Part shown: positions 9,668 to 20,246 of the stretch, piece after piece | Layout of the letters: each line of letters begins with the position of its first letter | How positions within the stretch are numbered: position 1 is the first letter of the stretch | DNA from: an uncultured Pseudohongiella sp. | GTDB taxonomy: Bacteria > Pseudomonadota > Gammaproteobacteria > Pseudomonadales > Pseudohongiellaceae | Direction of reading: 5' to 3' | Length of the DNA: 64,000 nucleotides | Assembly: GCA_902597095.1 (NCBI GenBank) | Contig: CACJWK010000005.1 | Span: 1-64,000 of the forward strand | The notes under the pieces: model-generated | Databases searched by the model: none | Told to the model about the DNA's origin: nothing | What the model saw: only the letters and a program-made list of their open reading frames with translations | Made by a program: the position numbers and the translations under genes

Positions 9668-10584
9668 GTGTCTGATTCCTGTGTCAGTCGTCTGAAGAGA
9701 GAGCCGAGTGATGCGCGCTCGGTGGCCAGTTCATAGACGGGGATCTGGTGTTGCGCCAGGTGACTGTTGATTGCTGCGGCAGTCATGATGTCTGAGGACA
9801 CCCAGATTTCTTCATCCGTAGCCCCCGGTTGGCAACTGATGTCTGAAATCGTCTGCAGCGCTGCGACGGCGCCAACAGGATCAGTGGTGCGAAGCCTGAC
9901 CTTGCTGGTTTCTGAGCGCAGCAGCGCAGATTTTTCTCCGCTTCGAATGATCTTCCCCTCGTGAAGGATTGCCAGGTGACTGCAAATATTTTCCAGATAG
10001 GGGAGCTGATGGCTGGACAGCAGGAAACTGGTGCCGCGTTCTTGATTGAGCGACTTGATCAGCAGCAGGACTTCGTCTACCCCTCCGGCATCGAGTCCGT
10101 TGAAAGGCTCGTCCAGAATGACCAGATCAGGCTCTGAAATCAGCGCATGCGCGATCGAGGCCCGGCGCTTATTGCCCAGCGACAAGGTCTTAATCGGGAA
10201 ATGGCTGAACTGGCACAGCCCAAGCAGCTTCTCGAGTTCTTCCGGATGCCGCTTCGCGTGCCTGCTGAGTATGCGGGCGTGCTGGAGACACTGCCTGACG
10301 GTCAGGTTAGGGTTAAGACTCGGTGAATCGAATACCGCCGTCACTCTGCCCTGGGCCGTGCACAGATCAGTCGGCTTCAGTCCCAGCACCGAGACTTCAC
10401 CCTGGTCATACCGCTGCAGACCGAGCATGCATTCCAGCGTGGTTGTCTTGCCGGAACCGTTCAGACCCACCAGGCCCTGAATGCCCCCCGGGGCAAGCGT
10501 CAGATCTACGCCTGTAAGCACATCCAGATTGCCATAGGCTTTCCGGAGCCCCGAAATGAGAAGTGCAGGGGTCTGAGTGCTCAT
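9664..10584 (-). CDS. ABC transporter ATP-binding protein
   Basis: Walker A GLNGSGKTT, signature LSLGNKRRASIAHAL, Walker B LVILDEPFNGLD. Confidence 0.95.
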   Translation of the reverse strand: MSTQTPALLISGLRKAYGNLDVLTGVDLTLAPGGIQGLVGLNGSGKTTTLECMLGLQRYDQGEVSVLGLKPTDLCTAQGRVTAVFDSPSLNPNLTVRQCLQHARILSRHAKRHPEELEKLLGLCQFSHFPIKTLSLGNKRRASIAHALISEPDLVILDEPFNGLDAGGVDEVLLLIKSLNQERGTSFLLSSHQLPYLENICSHLAILHEGKIIRSGEKSALLRSETSKVRLRTTDPVGAVAALQTISDISCQPGATDEEIWVSSDIMTAAAINSHLAQHQIPVYELATERASLGSLFRRLTQESDT

Positions 10585-10654
10585 ACTGTTTCTCGCAAAA
10601 ATCTGGGCAAACGATTGTTTTTGCTACGACCCCTGACCTGTTTTCCGTTAAAGG

Positions 10655-13600
10655 CTAGTTGACAAACAAATCCCCGACCTGCAGCTGCTGCACTGAGCCG
10701 AATTGCTCAAGCTCATCGGCGTCGATAATCGATAAATCACCTACGATTGAAATGAGTTTAGCCCGGTCTTTGACGTGCTCTGCCTGAAATTCCAGAAGAT
10801 CAGCCAGTTCGGTTTGCTGTAGTTTCAGATAGTTGTCCCGTCGGGGGTCGCCTTCCAGTCCCTGGCGTTCCCAGGTGCGAACGGCTCCGATCACTTCGCG
10901 GAAATTGAGCTTTGAAGTGCGGTACCGGTTCAGCATTGAATTCACAGATTCCTCAAACCGTTCAGAAGAGCTGGGCATGTTGTCTATCAGGTCGATAAAG
11001 GCGGCCAGCGCATCGACCGTTTTGTCGGTTTGCGTGCCGATTGAGCCCATCATCAGATTTTCGGCATTGATCCGGCTACCAGCCGAGTAGCGCGCCGAAG
11101 CCGAGTAGGCAAGGGCCCGGGCTTCACGCAATTCCTGAAATACCACGCTGGACATACCGCTGCCGAAATAGCTGGTGTAAAGATTGGCCAGCAGACCGTC
11201 TTCCGCGTTGTAGACGCCATCGGCGAATTCTATCCTGACCTGAGCCTGAGCGGTTTGCTGGTCGACAATCAGAACTTCCGAGCTGTCGATGTCGCGGACG
11301 TTTCGAAACCGGTATTCAGGTGTGTCCTGAAGATCAGCACTGACTTCGTAGCTGCGACGAAGCGTTTCGACCAATTCTTCAAGCGGCATGGATCCAGTAT
11401 AGGCCAGCGTATGCTTGTAGTTGAGCAACTCACCGGGTGCCTCCAGCAGATCATCGAGTGCGGTGCTGAGGATTTCCTCGCTGCTCATGGCCTCCAGCAT
11501 GGGTGATTCCTCACCGAAGCGGTTATACATAAACAGTGCCTGTGCGATTGCCGGAGGCGAGCTCTTTTGATCCTGTCGGGACTTGAGCAGGATGCTTTTC
11601 AACTGTTCAAGGGTCTGCTCGTCCGCACTGGGGCTTCTGATCAGCTGCATCATCAGATCGATTGAATTTTCAAACTGGGCATCCAGTCCCGATACGGCGA
11701 AAGCGGAGCTGTTTTCTCCGGCGCCAAAGCGGAATTCCGTGCCCATGCGGTACCACTCCTTCTGTAATTCCTCGTTGCTCAGTGAGTCAGTGCCGGCAAC
11801 GTCCATCAGGGCGGCCGCCAGTCCGAGTTGCTTGTCTGCTTCTGTTCCAACATCAACAGAAAGGGAGAATGAGAACAGATCATTGAGCGGGTTCGGCGCA
11901 TAGTACAGATCAACCCCGGGCGCGAACTCAATGATGCGGTAGTCGCTGTCCATCTCCACGAACGTTGGATCAATTTCTTCGACCTGCATGGCCAGAATCT
12001 GAGAGGCAAATTCCGACTGTCTCGTCGGATCGATAGTCACCGGATCGATCTGAGGCTTTTCGACTTCCGGAACGACATGCTGGGCATCGACGCGGTAGAC
12101 CGCGACGTAGTCGTCGCCAAAGTATTTGTTGGCGACATCAACGACATCCTGCTTGGTAAGCTGTTCCATGCGGTCTATTTCAGCGATGTGATAATCCCAC
12201 TGTGCCCCTTCGATGAATGCCTGTCGCATCATTGAGACCCTTGCAGTATTGAATTCCAGGCTGGCCTTCTCGCTCTTGAGAAAGTCGTTGATGATTGCCG
12301 GGATGATCCACTCGTCAAATTCGCCTGACTTGATAATCTCGAGCTGGTCCAGCAACAGCTGTTCAACTTCTTCAAGCGTCTGATCTTGTTTAGGGACCCC
12401 GTACAGCGATTGTGAGCCAAAGTCATTGAGAAACAGAGGCGAAGAACCTGCTTGAGAAACAAGCTGCTGTTGATTGAGATTCAGGTTGATCAGGCCTGCA
12501 GTCCGGTTGTCCAGAATCATGTCAATCAGAATCAGCGCCTCCTTGTCCGGACTGCCGTTGGGGGCAGTACGAAACGCCAGCTGGACCTGTTCTTCACCCG
12601 GATACTGAACCGTGCGCCGCTCGGCGCCCTGCAAAGGCGGCTCTTGCCAGGGGCCGACTTCGGGGACTGGCTTGCGTTCCCAGTGGCCGAATTTGTCGGC
12701 GATCAGATTGATGGTTGCTTCGATATCAATGTCACCGCTGATGAATATGCCCATATTGTTCGGCACATAGTTGGTGTCAAAGTAATTCTGGATATAAACC
12801 AGAGAAGGGTTTTTCAGGTGCTCGACAGTTCCGATTGTCGGTTGCTGACCATAAGGGTGCACTTTGTAAAGCAGTTCATCTACGGCAGTCCCGATTATCC
12901 GGCCGCCATTGTCGAGTGTCCTGTTTTTCTCCTCGTAAACGGTTTCCAATTCTGTATGAAACAGTCGAAAGACGGGATCAACAAATCTGTCTGATTCGAT
13001 TTCGGCCCATTGCGCCAGCCGGTTGGCAGGTAGCCCTACTTTATATACGGTTTCTTCATACCAGGTGTGGGCGTTCAGTCCACTGCCCCCCATGCCGTTG
13101 TATAGTTTGTCAATTTCATTGGGAACCGCATATTCAGCAGCCAGTTGTGCCTCGGTATTAATTTCGGCGTAAATCTCTGCGCGCCTGGCCGGATCAACTT
13201 CCTGAAAGTGTGCCTCATACAGTTCGACAATCCGGTCGAGATGGGGCTTTTCGGCCTCGTAGTCGAGCGTTCCCAGATTCCGATTGCCCTTGAACAGAAG
13301 ATGCTCTAGGTAGTGCGCGAGCCCTGTGCCGTCGGCAGGATCATGCTTGCTGCCGGCGCGTATAGCGATCTCCGCATAAAAGCGCGGCTCTTCATGGTTT
13401 TCGGTCAGGAAAACCTGCAGTCCGTTATCCAGCTCGAAAATATGGGCATCGAGAGGATCTTCCGGGTTGGGGTCGTTTATGCGCCGGTAGCCTGCCGCAG
13501 TGTTTTCTGTCGACGGGTCGGCCGCTCCAGAGGTGTCGGTTGAGGTTTCTCCGCATCCCCCCAGTGCGAGCAGCAGGGAGGCAGTCAGCCACCAGGTGAA

Positions 13601-13657
13601 TTTGACTGTTGACTCAGATTTGTGGGCGGTCGGCATGGGGTCTCCTGATAAATTCAA
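10655..13657 (-). CDS. M16-family (pitrilysin/insulinase-like) metallopeptidase
   Basis: 1000 aa; inverted zinc motif HYLEH in GLAHYLEHLLFKGN, with downstream YEEKNRTLDN region; two-domain M16 architecture; lipoprotein-like N-terminus LALGGCG. Confidence 0.93.
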   Translation of the reverse strand: MNLSGDPMPTAHKSESTVKFTWWLTASLLLALGGCGETSTDTSGAADPSTENTAAGYRRINDPNPEDPLDAHIFELDNGLQVFLTENHEEPRFYAEIAIRAGSKHDPADGTGLAHYLEHLLFKGNRNLGTLDYEAEKPHLDRIVELYEAHFQEVDPARRAEIYAEINTEAQLAAEYAVPNEIDKLYNGMGGSGLNAHTWYEETVYKVGLPANRLAQWAEIESDRFVDPVFRLFHTELETVYEEKNRTLDNGGRIIGTAVDELLYKVHPYGQQPTIGTVEHLKNPSLVYIQNYFDTNYVPNNMGIFISGDIDIEATINLIADKFGHWERKPVPEVGPWQEPPLQGAERRTVQYPGEEQVQLAFRTAPNGSPDKEALILIDMILDNRTAGLINLNLNQQQLVSQAGSSPLFLNDFGSQSLYGVPKQDQTLEEVEQLLLDQLEIIKSGEFDEWIIPAIINDFLKSEKASLEFNTARVSMMRQAFIEGAQWDYHIAEIDRMEQLTKQDVVDVANKYFGDDYVAVYRVDAQHVVPEVEKPQIDPVTIDPTRQSEFASQILAMQVEEIDPTFVEMDSDYRIIEFAPGVDLYYAPNPLNDLFSFSLSVDVGTEADKQLGLAAALMDVAGTDSLSNEELQKEWYRMGTEFRFGAGENSSAFAVSGLDAQFENSIDLMMQLIRSPSADEQTLEQLKSILLKSRQDQKSSPPAIAQALFMYNRFGEESPMLEAMSSEEILSTALDDLLEAPGELLNYKHTLAYTGSMPLEELVETLRRSYEVSADLQDTPEYRFRNVRDIDSSEVLIVDQQTAQAQVRIEFADGVYNAEDGLLANLYTSYFGSGMSSVVFQELREARALAYSASARYSAGSRINAENLMMGSIGTQTDKTVDALAAFIDLIDNMPSSSERFEESVNSMLNRYRTSKLNFREVIGAVRTWERQGLEGDPRRDNYLKLQQTELADLLEFQAEHVKDRAKLISIVGDLSIIDADELEQFGSVQQLQVGDLFVN

Positions 13658-13674
13658 AGGGTCAGTCGCTGGTT

Positions 13675-14352
13675 TTACAGCTCTGCTTCATTCATTGATT
13701 GTGTGGTCATCAGTCCGGTGATTATCTGACCCAGAAATTTTTCGGCTTCCTGCATCTGTGAATCACTCAACTTCTGACTCAATTCCATTCTGGCATCCAT
13801 GAGCGCCTGCATCTGTCGCTGACTTTCATCGACGGCGTCCCGGTTGGACCGGTTAACCTGCTCCTGTCCGGCGCCCATATAACGCATCAGGACCTCGAGT
13901 ACGATTTCCTGATTTGCCTCAGTCAGGCCTCCGGACACGCGCGCCAGCTGGCGGGTAAAGTTGCTGCGTAGCACACGTTCTTGAAAGCTGGCTTCATACT
14001 CATCAAAGCTCCGCAGCTCCCGATCAGTGAGCAGTTCAGCGACCTTGCCGCGCAAGTAGGCGGGCGAGGACAGTTCCTCCAGACTCACCGAAGAAATCAC
14101 GCCGGAGGTCCGGTTGCGGCTTGCTTCGTTCCTTGCGAGAAATACGGTGGTTATCACAGAACCGATTTCTGCTTTGCGCTGAGCAGTCGTATCCAGCGCG
14201 TCAAGATATTGCCCGTAACGCATCTGCGCCTGTGTTTCAGCCATCTGCCTTTGTGAATTGTCGACATATCCCGGTGGCGGGCCGCCCTGCGCCAGCGCGT
14301 TGCCGATCAGCAGGAAAGCCCCGACTGTCAGCAGCAGTTCAATTCTATTCAT
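13675..14352 (-). CDS. Hypothetical exported Gln/Glu-rich protein
   Basis: ORF 13675..14463; plausible start at MNRIELLLTVGAFLLIGNALAQ (signal peptide). Confidence 0.6.
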   Translation of the reverse strand: MNRIELLLTVGAFLLIGNALAQGGPPPGYVDNSQRQMAETQAQMRYGQYLDALDTTAQRKAEIGSVITTVFLARNEASRNRTSGVISSVSLEELSSPAYLRGKVAELLTDRELRSFDEYEASFQERVLRSNFTRQLARVSGGLTEANQEIVLEVLMRYMGAGQEQVNRSNRDAVDESQRQMQALMDARMELSQKLSDSQMQEAEKFLGQIITGLMTTQSMNEAEL

Positions 14353-14698
14353 GGTCCACTCAAGTTCGAAGTACAGGCGCTTATGGTAAGTAAAATTCAG
14401 TAAAAAACCTATGGTTTGCCCGGGCCGGCAGCGACGCGGTACAGAACCTGCCCGGAATCCCAAGCGGGCAAGCCATTGCTGCCACTGTCAACCCCGCGTG
14501 AGGATGAAGATGGACCGGGAAACGGCTATGCTACGGCCTCTGACAGAGCAATCTGATGTCAGCAACCCGCAGACGGTGACGCATAGTGCATTGAGCGCCT
14601 GGAGCCATGTCTTCAGGTTTATCCGCTGAGGATATCTCAATGCTTCGGTTTCATTGCTGCTGTGTTGCGTTTTGAATCGAATTTCAGGTGTGAATCAA

Positions 14699-16384
14699 AT
14701 GCGGAGGAAAACAGGAATGCGCAGAGAAAACCCACCGGTCGGGGTACTGATTGTGCTGACTTTCGCACTGTCCGCGATAGCTGGCGCGCAGGAGAGCCCG
14801 AATCAGGCCTGGGCGAATTACGATGAGTCCGCTGATCTGGCGCGTCTGGCCGAGCTGGACAATACACGCATGCACTACCGGTTACTCCGCTCCGGCATGC
14901 AGACCCCGGGCAGTTTATGGGCCAGTCTGAATGACGAGGTCAATAGACTGACGCCGGCGCGTTATCGGGCGCTCGAGCCGCTGGTGGTGGAATCTTCGGT
15001 TGCCAGGCTGCAGGCTTTGGTGCGTGCGGGGGACCTCAGTTACGAAGAGCTCACGCTGTTCTATTTATCGCGCATTCGCGAAATTGAGGGTGACCCCTCG
15101 AGATATCTGAATGCCGTGATCAGTCTGAACCCTGCGTCCGTCGAGAGAGCGCGGGCACTCGATCTTGCAAGGCGTGCTGCTCCTGATGTCGAACGGGATC
15201 CTATTTATGGCATGCCGATTCTGCTGAAGGACAATATCAATGCGACCGGAATGGCCACGACTGCAGGAGCAGTCGCGCTGCAAAATAATTTTGCTGACGA
15301 TGCCTTCGTTGTCGAGAAAATGCGGGAGAAGGGAGCGGTCATTCTCGGCAAAGCCAATTTGAGTGAATGGGCTTATTTTTTCTGTGATGACTGTCCATCC
15401 GGGTGGAGTGCCATGGGCGGTCAGACTCTGAATCCCTATGGCAGATTGCAGTTCAATACAGGTGGTTCCAGCGCCGGGAGTGGTGCGTCAATTGCAGCGA
15501 ATTTCGCGGCAGCAGCGGTAGGCTCAGAGACTTCCGGCTCTATTCTTTCTCCTTCAAGTGCCAACTCTCTGGTGGGCCTGAAGCCGACCACCGGCGCCCT
15601 CAGTCGCACCGGCGTGGTGCCGATATCCGGCAGTCTGGATACCACGGGGCCAATGGCTCGTTCAGTGGCCGATGTCATCATTCTGTTCAATGCCATGACC
15701 GGATATGACCAGCGGGATACCGCAATGCCGATGATGAGCGATGACCTGCGCCTGGAGCATCGCGATCAGTCGATGGCGGGCTTGCGCCTGGGAGCCCCGG
15801 GGCGCTATCTGGACGATGAACTGTTCGTAGAGGCGCTTGGGCTGCTGTCGGCTGATGAGGCCGCTATTGTCGAGATCAGCTTGCCCGAAATCGATACGCA
15901 GGGATTCGGCACGCTGTTGGGGCGAGAAATGGTGAGAGACCTGGCTCTCTATCTCAGGGATCACGCATCTCCGATGGTCATAATTGATTCTGTCGATGAT
16001 CTAAAGGCGTTCAACCTCCAGCGCCCGGATCTGAGAATGCCCTACGGTCAGGCGGAGGTTGATCGCATGGTAGAGCTGGACATCAGTCCGGCGGAGCTGG
16101 AAGCGCTCCGCGACAGTCTCCAGAGCGGCGCCCGTGCTGCCATGGAGGCTCTGTTCGCCGGTGGTGACCTCGATTTGCTGTTGAGTATGGACAATCGCAA
16201 TGCAGGATTTGCTGCGCTGGCAAATTATCCGGCGCTCACGGTACCGATGGGCTACTCGGACAGCGGCAGGCCGGTTAATCTGACGTTGATTGCACCCCCT
16301 TTTCAGGAGCAGTTGCTGGTGGATGTGGGGGGACGGTTCGAGCGTCTTGCTCAGGCTCGACGGGTGCCTGCTGCTTATCCCTGA
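14699..16384 (+). CDS. Amidase (amidase-signature family)
   Basis: ORF 14654..16384; GGSSAGSGASIAANFAAAAVGSETSGSI amidase signature, GMPILLKDNINATGM; signal-peptide-like N-terminus; exact start uncertain. Confidence 0.92.
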   Translation: MRRKTGMRRENPPVGVLIVLTFALSAIAGAQESPNQAWANYDESADLARLAELDNTRMHYRLLRSGMQTPGSLWASLNDEVNRLTPARYRALEPLVVESSVARLQALVRAGDLSYEELTLFYLSRIREIEGDPSRYLNAVISLNPASVERARALDLARRAAPDVERDPIYGMPILLKDNINATGMATTAGAVALQNNFADDAFVVEKMREKGAVILGKANLSEWAYFFCDDCPSGWSAMGGQTLNPYGRLQFNTGGSSAGSGASIAANFAAAAVGSETSGSILSPSSANSLVGLKPTTGALSRTGVVPISGSLDTTGPMARSVADVIILFNAMTGYDQRDTAMPMMSDDLRLEHRDQSMAGLRLGAPGRYLDDELFVEALGLLSADEAAIVEISLPEIDTQGFGTLLGREMVRDLALYLRDHASPMVIIDSVDDLKAFNLQRPDLRMPYGQAEVDRMVELDISPAELEALRDSLQSGARAAMEALFAGGDLDLLLSMDNRNAGFAALANYPALTVPMGYSDSGRPVNLTLIAPPFQEQLLVDVGGRFERLAQARRVPAAYP

Positions 16385-16499
16385 GTTGAGGTATGCTTAG
16401 TAGACAGAGAGCTTTATCGGCAGGCCAGCAAGCTGATGTATTGCGTACGCTGTGGCAAGCTGAACAGCTGTAACTGAATTCAAGAGTGGCGAACCGGGA

Positions 16500-17780
16500 G
16501 TGAGCATGGACAGTACCGCCAAAAACAGGAGCATTACACAGACGTGGTTCGAAATTGCGCTGTGGAAACGCATCCTGACGGCGATGGTGATTGGTGCATT
16601 ACTGGGTTCCGTGTGGGGTCCCGGGGCGGAGGCGATTGGTTGGATCGGAGATCTCTTTATCCGGCTGATACGCATGATTGTTGTGCCGCTTGTTTTTGTG
16701 ACCATTGTGTCCGGTGTGGTCTCGATGGGCGATCCTTCCAAACTGGGTTCATTAGGAGCCAAAACTCTGATTCTCTATATGCTGACCACGCTGGCAGCCA
16801 TTACCATCGGGCTTATTCTGGCGGTGTTTCTTCAGCCCGGCGTCGGTGTTGATCTGACCGGGGCGCCTGCATCAACCCTTCAGGAAACCATTCCCCTGTC
16901 GGAACGCCTGATTTCGATTGTGCCGGAAAATCCGATCGCTGCTCTGGCAGAAGGCAACATCCTTGCCATCATATTCTTCGCTATCCTGATCGGTGTAGGT
17001 CTGCTGTCGGTCGGCGAGTCTGGCAAGCCAGTGGCGGATTTCATGGACGCATCGAGCGAGGTGGTACTGCGCATTACCCACTGGATCATGGAAATCGCCC
17101 CATTTGGTGTTCTGGCTTTGATTGCGAGGGTGACTGGTGCTCAGGGGTTTGATGCGCTGCTCAATGCTGTGGTGCTGGCAATAACGGTATTGATCGCCTG
17201 TGCCGCTCACCTTGTGCTCACCCATGGGGTCATTATCATGCAGCTGATGTTAAAACTCTCGCCCATCAATTTCTTCCGCGGAGCTCGGGAAGCAATGCTG
17301 GTCGCGTTTTCCACGTCATCCAGTGCGGCGACTCTGCCGGTCTCCATGTCGGCTGCAGAGGACAATCTTGGTGTGAAGCCGGTCGTTGCCTCAACGGTGC
17401 TGCCGCTTGGCGCCACCATCAATATGGATGGCACCGCCCTGTACGTCGGTATTGTGTCAGTCTTCGCAGCGCAGGCCTTTGGCATAGACTTGACGTTGAC
17501 GGATTATCTGATCATGGCGGGAACGACGACCCTGGTTTCGGTCGGTACGGCCGCTGTGCCGAGTGCGTCTCTGTTCCTGATGGCGGCGGTAATGGAAACC
17601 ATTGGCATGACTGCGCAACAGATAGCCGTGACGGTGGGTTTCATTTTTATCATTGACCGGCCGCTGGATATGTTGCGTACTTCGATCAATATCGCGGGTG
17701 ACCTTGCGGTGTCGACAGCAGTTGCTACCTGGGAAGGGGAGTTCGATCGTGAAGTATTCGATCGGCCGCTGAATTCCTGA
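16500..17780 (+). CDS. Dicarboxylate/amino acid:cation symporter (DAACS/SLC1 family)
   Basis: 426 aa; AFSTSSSAATLPVSMSAAEDNLGV and PLGATINMDGTALY hallmarks of GltP/GltT-type transporters. Confidence 0.95.
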   Translation: MSMDSTAKNRSITQTWFEIALWKRILTAMVIGALLGSVWGPGAEAIGWIGDLFIRLIRMIVVPLVFVTIVSGVVSMGDPSKLGSLGAKTLILYMLTTLAAITIGLILAVFLQPGVGVDLTGAPASTLQETIPLSERLISIVPENPIAALAEGNILAIIFFAILIGVGLLSVGESGKPVADFMDASSEVVLRITHWIMEIAPFGVLALIARVTGAQGFDALLNAVVLAITVLIACAAHLVLTHGVIIMQLMLKLSPINFFRGAREAMLVAFSTSSSAATLPVSMSAAEDNLGVKPVVASTVLPLGATINMDGTALYVGIVSVFAAQAFGIDLTLTDYLIMAGTTTLVSVGTAAVPSASLFLMAAVMETIGMTAQQIAVTVGFIFIIDRPLDMLRTSINIAGDLAVSTAVATWEGEFDREVFDRPLNS

Positions 17781-17790
17781 CAGGAATTGA

Positions 17791-18687
17791 TCAGTTCGGC
17801 GACGGATCGTCGGGAACAACCAGTTCTATGATTTGGGTTTCGATCTGTCCATCCGGTCCCGTTGTAACACTCTCATTGAACATAACAGTGCCTGCACGAC
17901 TGCCCGGGCTACCGAAAAAACCGGTGCGGGACATCTGACGCTGCTGCTGGCGCTCCTCCTGGAAACTGTCGAATACTGCCATTTCTGTCTCATCCAGAAA
18001 ATAGGAAACGGCCTCTCGCTGAGCCGAAGGGGAGTCGAGGGCGAAAAGCTCCCGACGGATTGAGCGACGACCCTCCGGGTTGCCAACGTTTTCCTCGATG
18101 ATCTCGCGGCGCGCGCGATTGTTTTCCGCAATCTGGCTTGTCAATGCGTCGACGATTTCCTCCATTCTCTCGTCTGAGACGTCAAGCGCCTGCAAAAAAC
18201 CGCCATAAATGCCCTGTAAGCTCATGATTTCGGCCAGCTCCTCCCGCTCTAGACTGGCCAGCTGCTGAAGCAAGCGGGTTCGGGTCGGCAGATCGTTTTG
18301 CTGCTGCTGGCTTTCTACTTCGCGAATGACCCTCTGACGAATTTGCTGCTCAATTCTAGAGAGATCAGGGCTGATCTGCTCTTGCGCCAGCGCGAGTTCG
18401 TTATTCAGCGCTGCCGCAGAGTCCCGGCTGGCGCTGAGTTCCCGGTTCAGGCCGGCAATCTGCGATTCATAGCTGATGCGCTGCTCAGCAAACCCGTCCA
18501 GTTCCGCGCGCATCTCGTTCAGCAGCGTCTGAACCTGGCTCAACTGATCGCTCTGTAGCCGGTACTGGGAGTAAAACTGAAAGGCCATTAAGCTCGCAAT
18601 GAGCAGCAGCGCGAGACTGCCGGCCAAGGTCAGTTTGCCAAGCGCTTGAGAACGCTCTTCCTGATTCGGTGCTTGTCGGTTGTGCAT
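17791..18687 (-). CDS. Hypothetical membrane-anchored coiled-coil protein
   Basis: 298 aa; single N-terminal TM segment followed by Gln/Glu-rich helical region. Confidence 0.65.
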   Translation of the reverse strand: MHNRQAPNQEERSQALGKLTLAGSLALLLIASLMAFQFYSQYRLQSDQLSQVQTLLNEMRAELDGFAEQRISYESQIAGLNRELSASRDSAAALNNELALAQEQISPDLSRIEQQIRQRVIREVESQQQQNDLPTRTRLLQQLASLEREELAEIMSLQGIYGGFLQALDVSDERMEEIVDALTSQIAENNRARREIIEENVGNPEGRRSIRRELFALDSPSAQREAVSYFLDETEMAVFDSFQEERQQQRQMSRTGFFGSPGSRAGTVMFNESVTTGPDGQIETQIIELVVPDDPSPN

Positions 18688-18737
18688 GATATCCTCGGTG
18701 TCGGATCGATCGTCTGCTCTGAATCGTGATGACTGTC

Positions 18738-20246
18738 TCAGAATGTGTAGGTCAGGGTGGTTCCCAGACGAAGATCTTCGTCAAAAAATGTCAGAAATGA
18801 CCCGGTTTTAGCAGTTATGCTGATAATTTGGGAGCTGACCGACCAATTGTCATTAATGGTGTAGTCCAGCCCCAGAAACACCAGCAGGGACTGTGCTGAC
18901 AAATCTCCCTGCAGAGTCGCTGACAGATTGAGGTCGCCGTTTCTCAGGGCGTTGCTGTAGCGGACCAGCCAGCTACCGAAAACGCCGTCATTGGTCAGCG
19001 CCTGTCCGGGCAACAGGCCTTCGTTTTCATCGAGCAGGGTCTGCGCCTGAATGCCCAGGCTGACGTTCTGATCGTTGTCGATAGCATATTCAAAACCGAA
19101 GGACGTGCCCAACTGATCCTTTCGAAGGTTGATCGGAGCCGAAAGCGAACTGGTCCCAGGAAAAGCAAAGCTGTCTGCGAGAATGTTGTGGCTGAAGGCA
19201 AGATCAAAATTGAGCAGGAGCCTACCTATCGCCCGATTCGCACTGAAACCCAACAGGAAAAAATCGTTGATGTCAGGCCGGGCGTCGGGTGTGTCGGGCA
19301 GGGGTGGGTCGTACCGCAGCTGATTCTCGTACAGATAGGCTGCCATGACCGCAATATCGCTGCCTTCAAACGATTTTTTCCATTGCGTGCCGGCTTCAAT
19401 CAGTACCTTCCCGTCGCGGTCGTAGTCCGGCAGGTTGAAACCGGGGTCAAAAAACAGCGGGCTCCCGCGTATGGGGGCCGGATTGAACTCGGGATAGAGG
19501 TTGACGAAGGTCGACAGACTGCTGTTGTTGGCTGAATCGAAATAATCCCAGACCAGCATGGCCTGACTCAGGCGAGCGTCTTCGATGTCGATGATCGTAA
19601 AATCGCGAAACTCGCTGTTGTTGATGATATCAAGTACGGAGTTGCCGACTGTTTCGCCCCAGACAACGGTCTGACGGCCGAGTTTAAAGCTGTGTTTGCC
19701 GCTGCTGCGCTGGATAAACAGATCGTTCAGCTGCCCCTCGGTCTCTACAGCGTCCCCGTTACTGACATATTCATAATCCTGATTCCAGTATACGCGATAC
19801 CACATGCTTCCCTGCAGCACCCAGCCGGGAGCGAGAGCGTTCTGGTAGCGGATATTGAACTGCAGCCGATTGGTCTCCAGATCGGCTTCCTTGGGAAAGC
19901 TGCCGAAGGGGCCCAGATCGATGGCGTGATTATTGGCCTGCCCGGAGGTCGATTGGCTGATGCGGATGGTGAAATCTTCAAACCACTTGGCAGTCGGCGA
20001 TTTGTCACTTTCCTGTTCGAAGGCCCCGCTGAAGATGTCTTCATCGAAGCCAAAGTCGATGCCGGGATCGAAGCTGACATCGGGGTCAAGGATCAGGGGC
20101 TCATCCTGATGGGCCAGCAATAAGGCGGGGCAGAGAAGCGAGGCCAGAGCCAGGGCCAATCCGGCGATTCGCAGAAGAACCATGATGACAGAATCAATCC
20201 ACCTGCTGCCTGAGCTTTTCCAGCTCAGATTCCCGAAACGCAACAT
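18738..20246 (-). CDS. DUF1302-like outer-membrane beta-barrel protein
   Basis: 502 aa, signal peptide, amphipathic barrel strands, C-terminal aromatic (LGTTLTYTF); adjacent to LolA-like and MMPL genes; true start possibly downstream. Confidence 0.75.
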   Translation of the reverse strand: MLRFGNLSWKSSGSRWIDSVIMVLLRIAGLALALASLLCPALLLAHQDEPLILDPDVSFDPGIDFGFDEDIFSGAFEQESDKSPTAKWFEDFTIRISQSTSGQANNHAIDLGPFGSFPKEADLETNRLQFNIRYQNALAPGWVLQGSMWYRVYWNQDYEYVSNGDAVETEGQLNDLFIQRSSGKHSFKLGRQTVVWGETVGNSVLDIINNSEFRDFTIIDIEDARLSQAMLVWDYFDSANNSSLSTFVNLYPEFNPAPIRGSPLFFDPGFNLPDYDRDGKVLIEAGTQWKKSFEGSDIAVMAAYLYENQLRYDPPLPDTPDARPDINDFFLLGFSANRAIGRLLLNFDLAFSHNILADSFAFPGTSSLSAPINLRKDQLGTSFGFEYAIDNDQNVSLGIQAQTLLDENEGLLPGQALTNDGVFGSWLVRYSNALRNGDLNLSATLQGDLSAQSLLVFLGLDYTINDNWSVSSQIISITAKTGSFLTFFDEDLRLGTTLTYTF

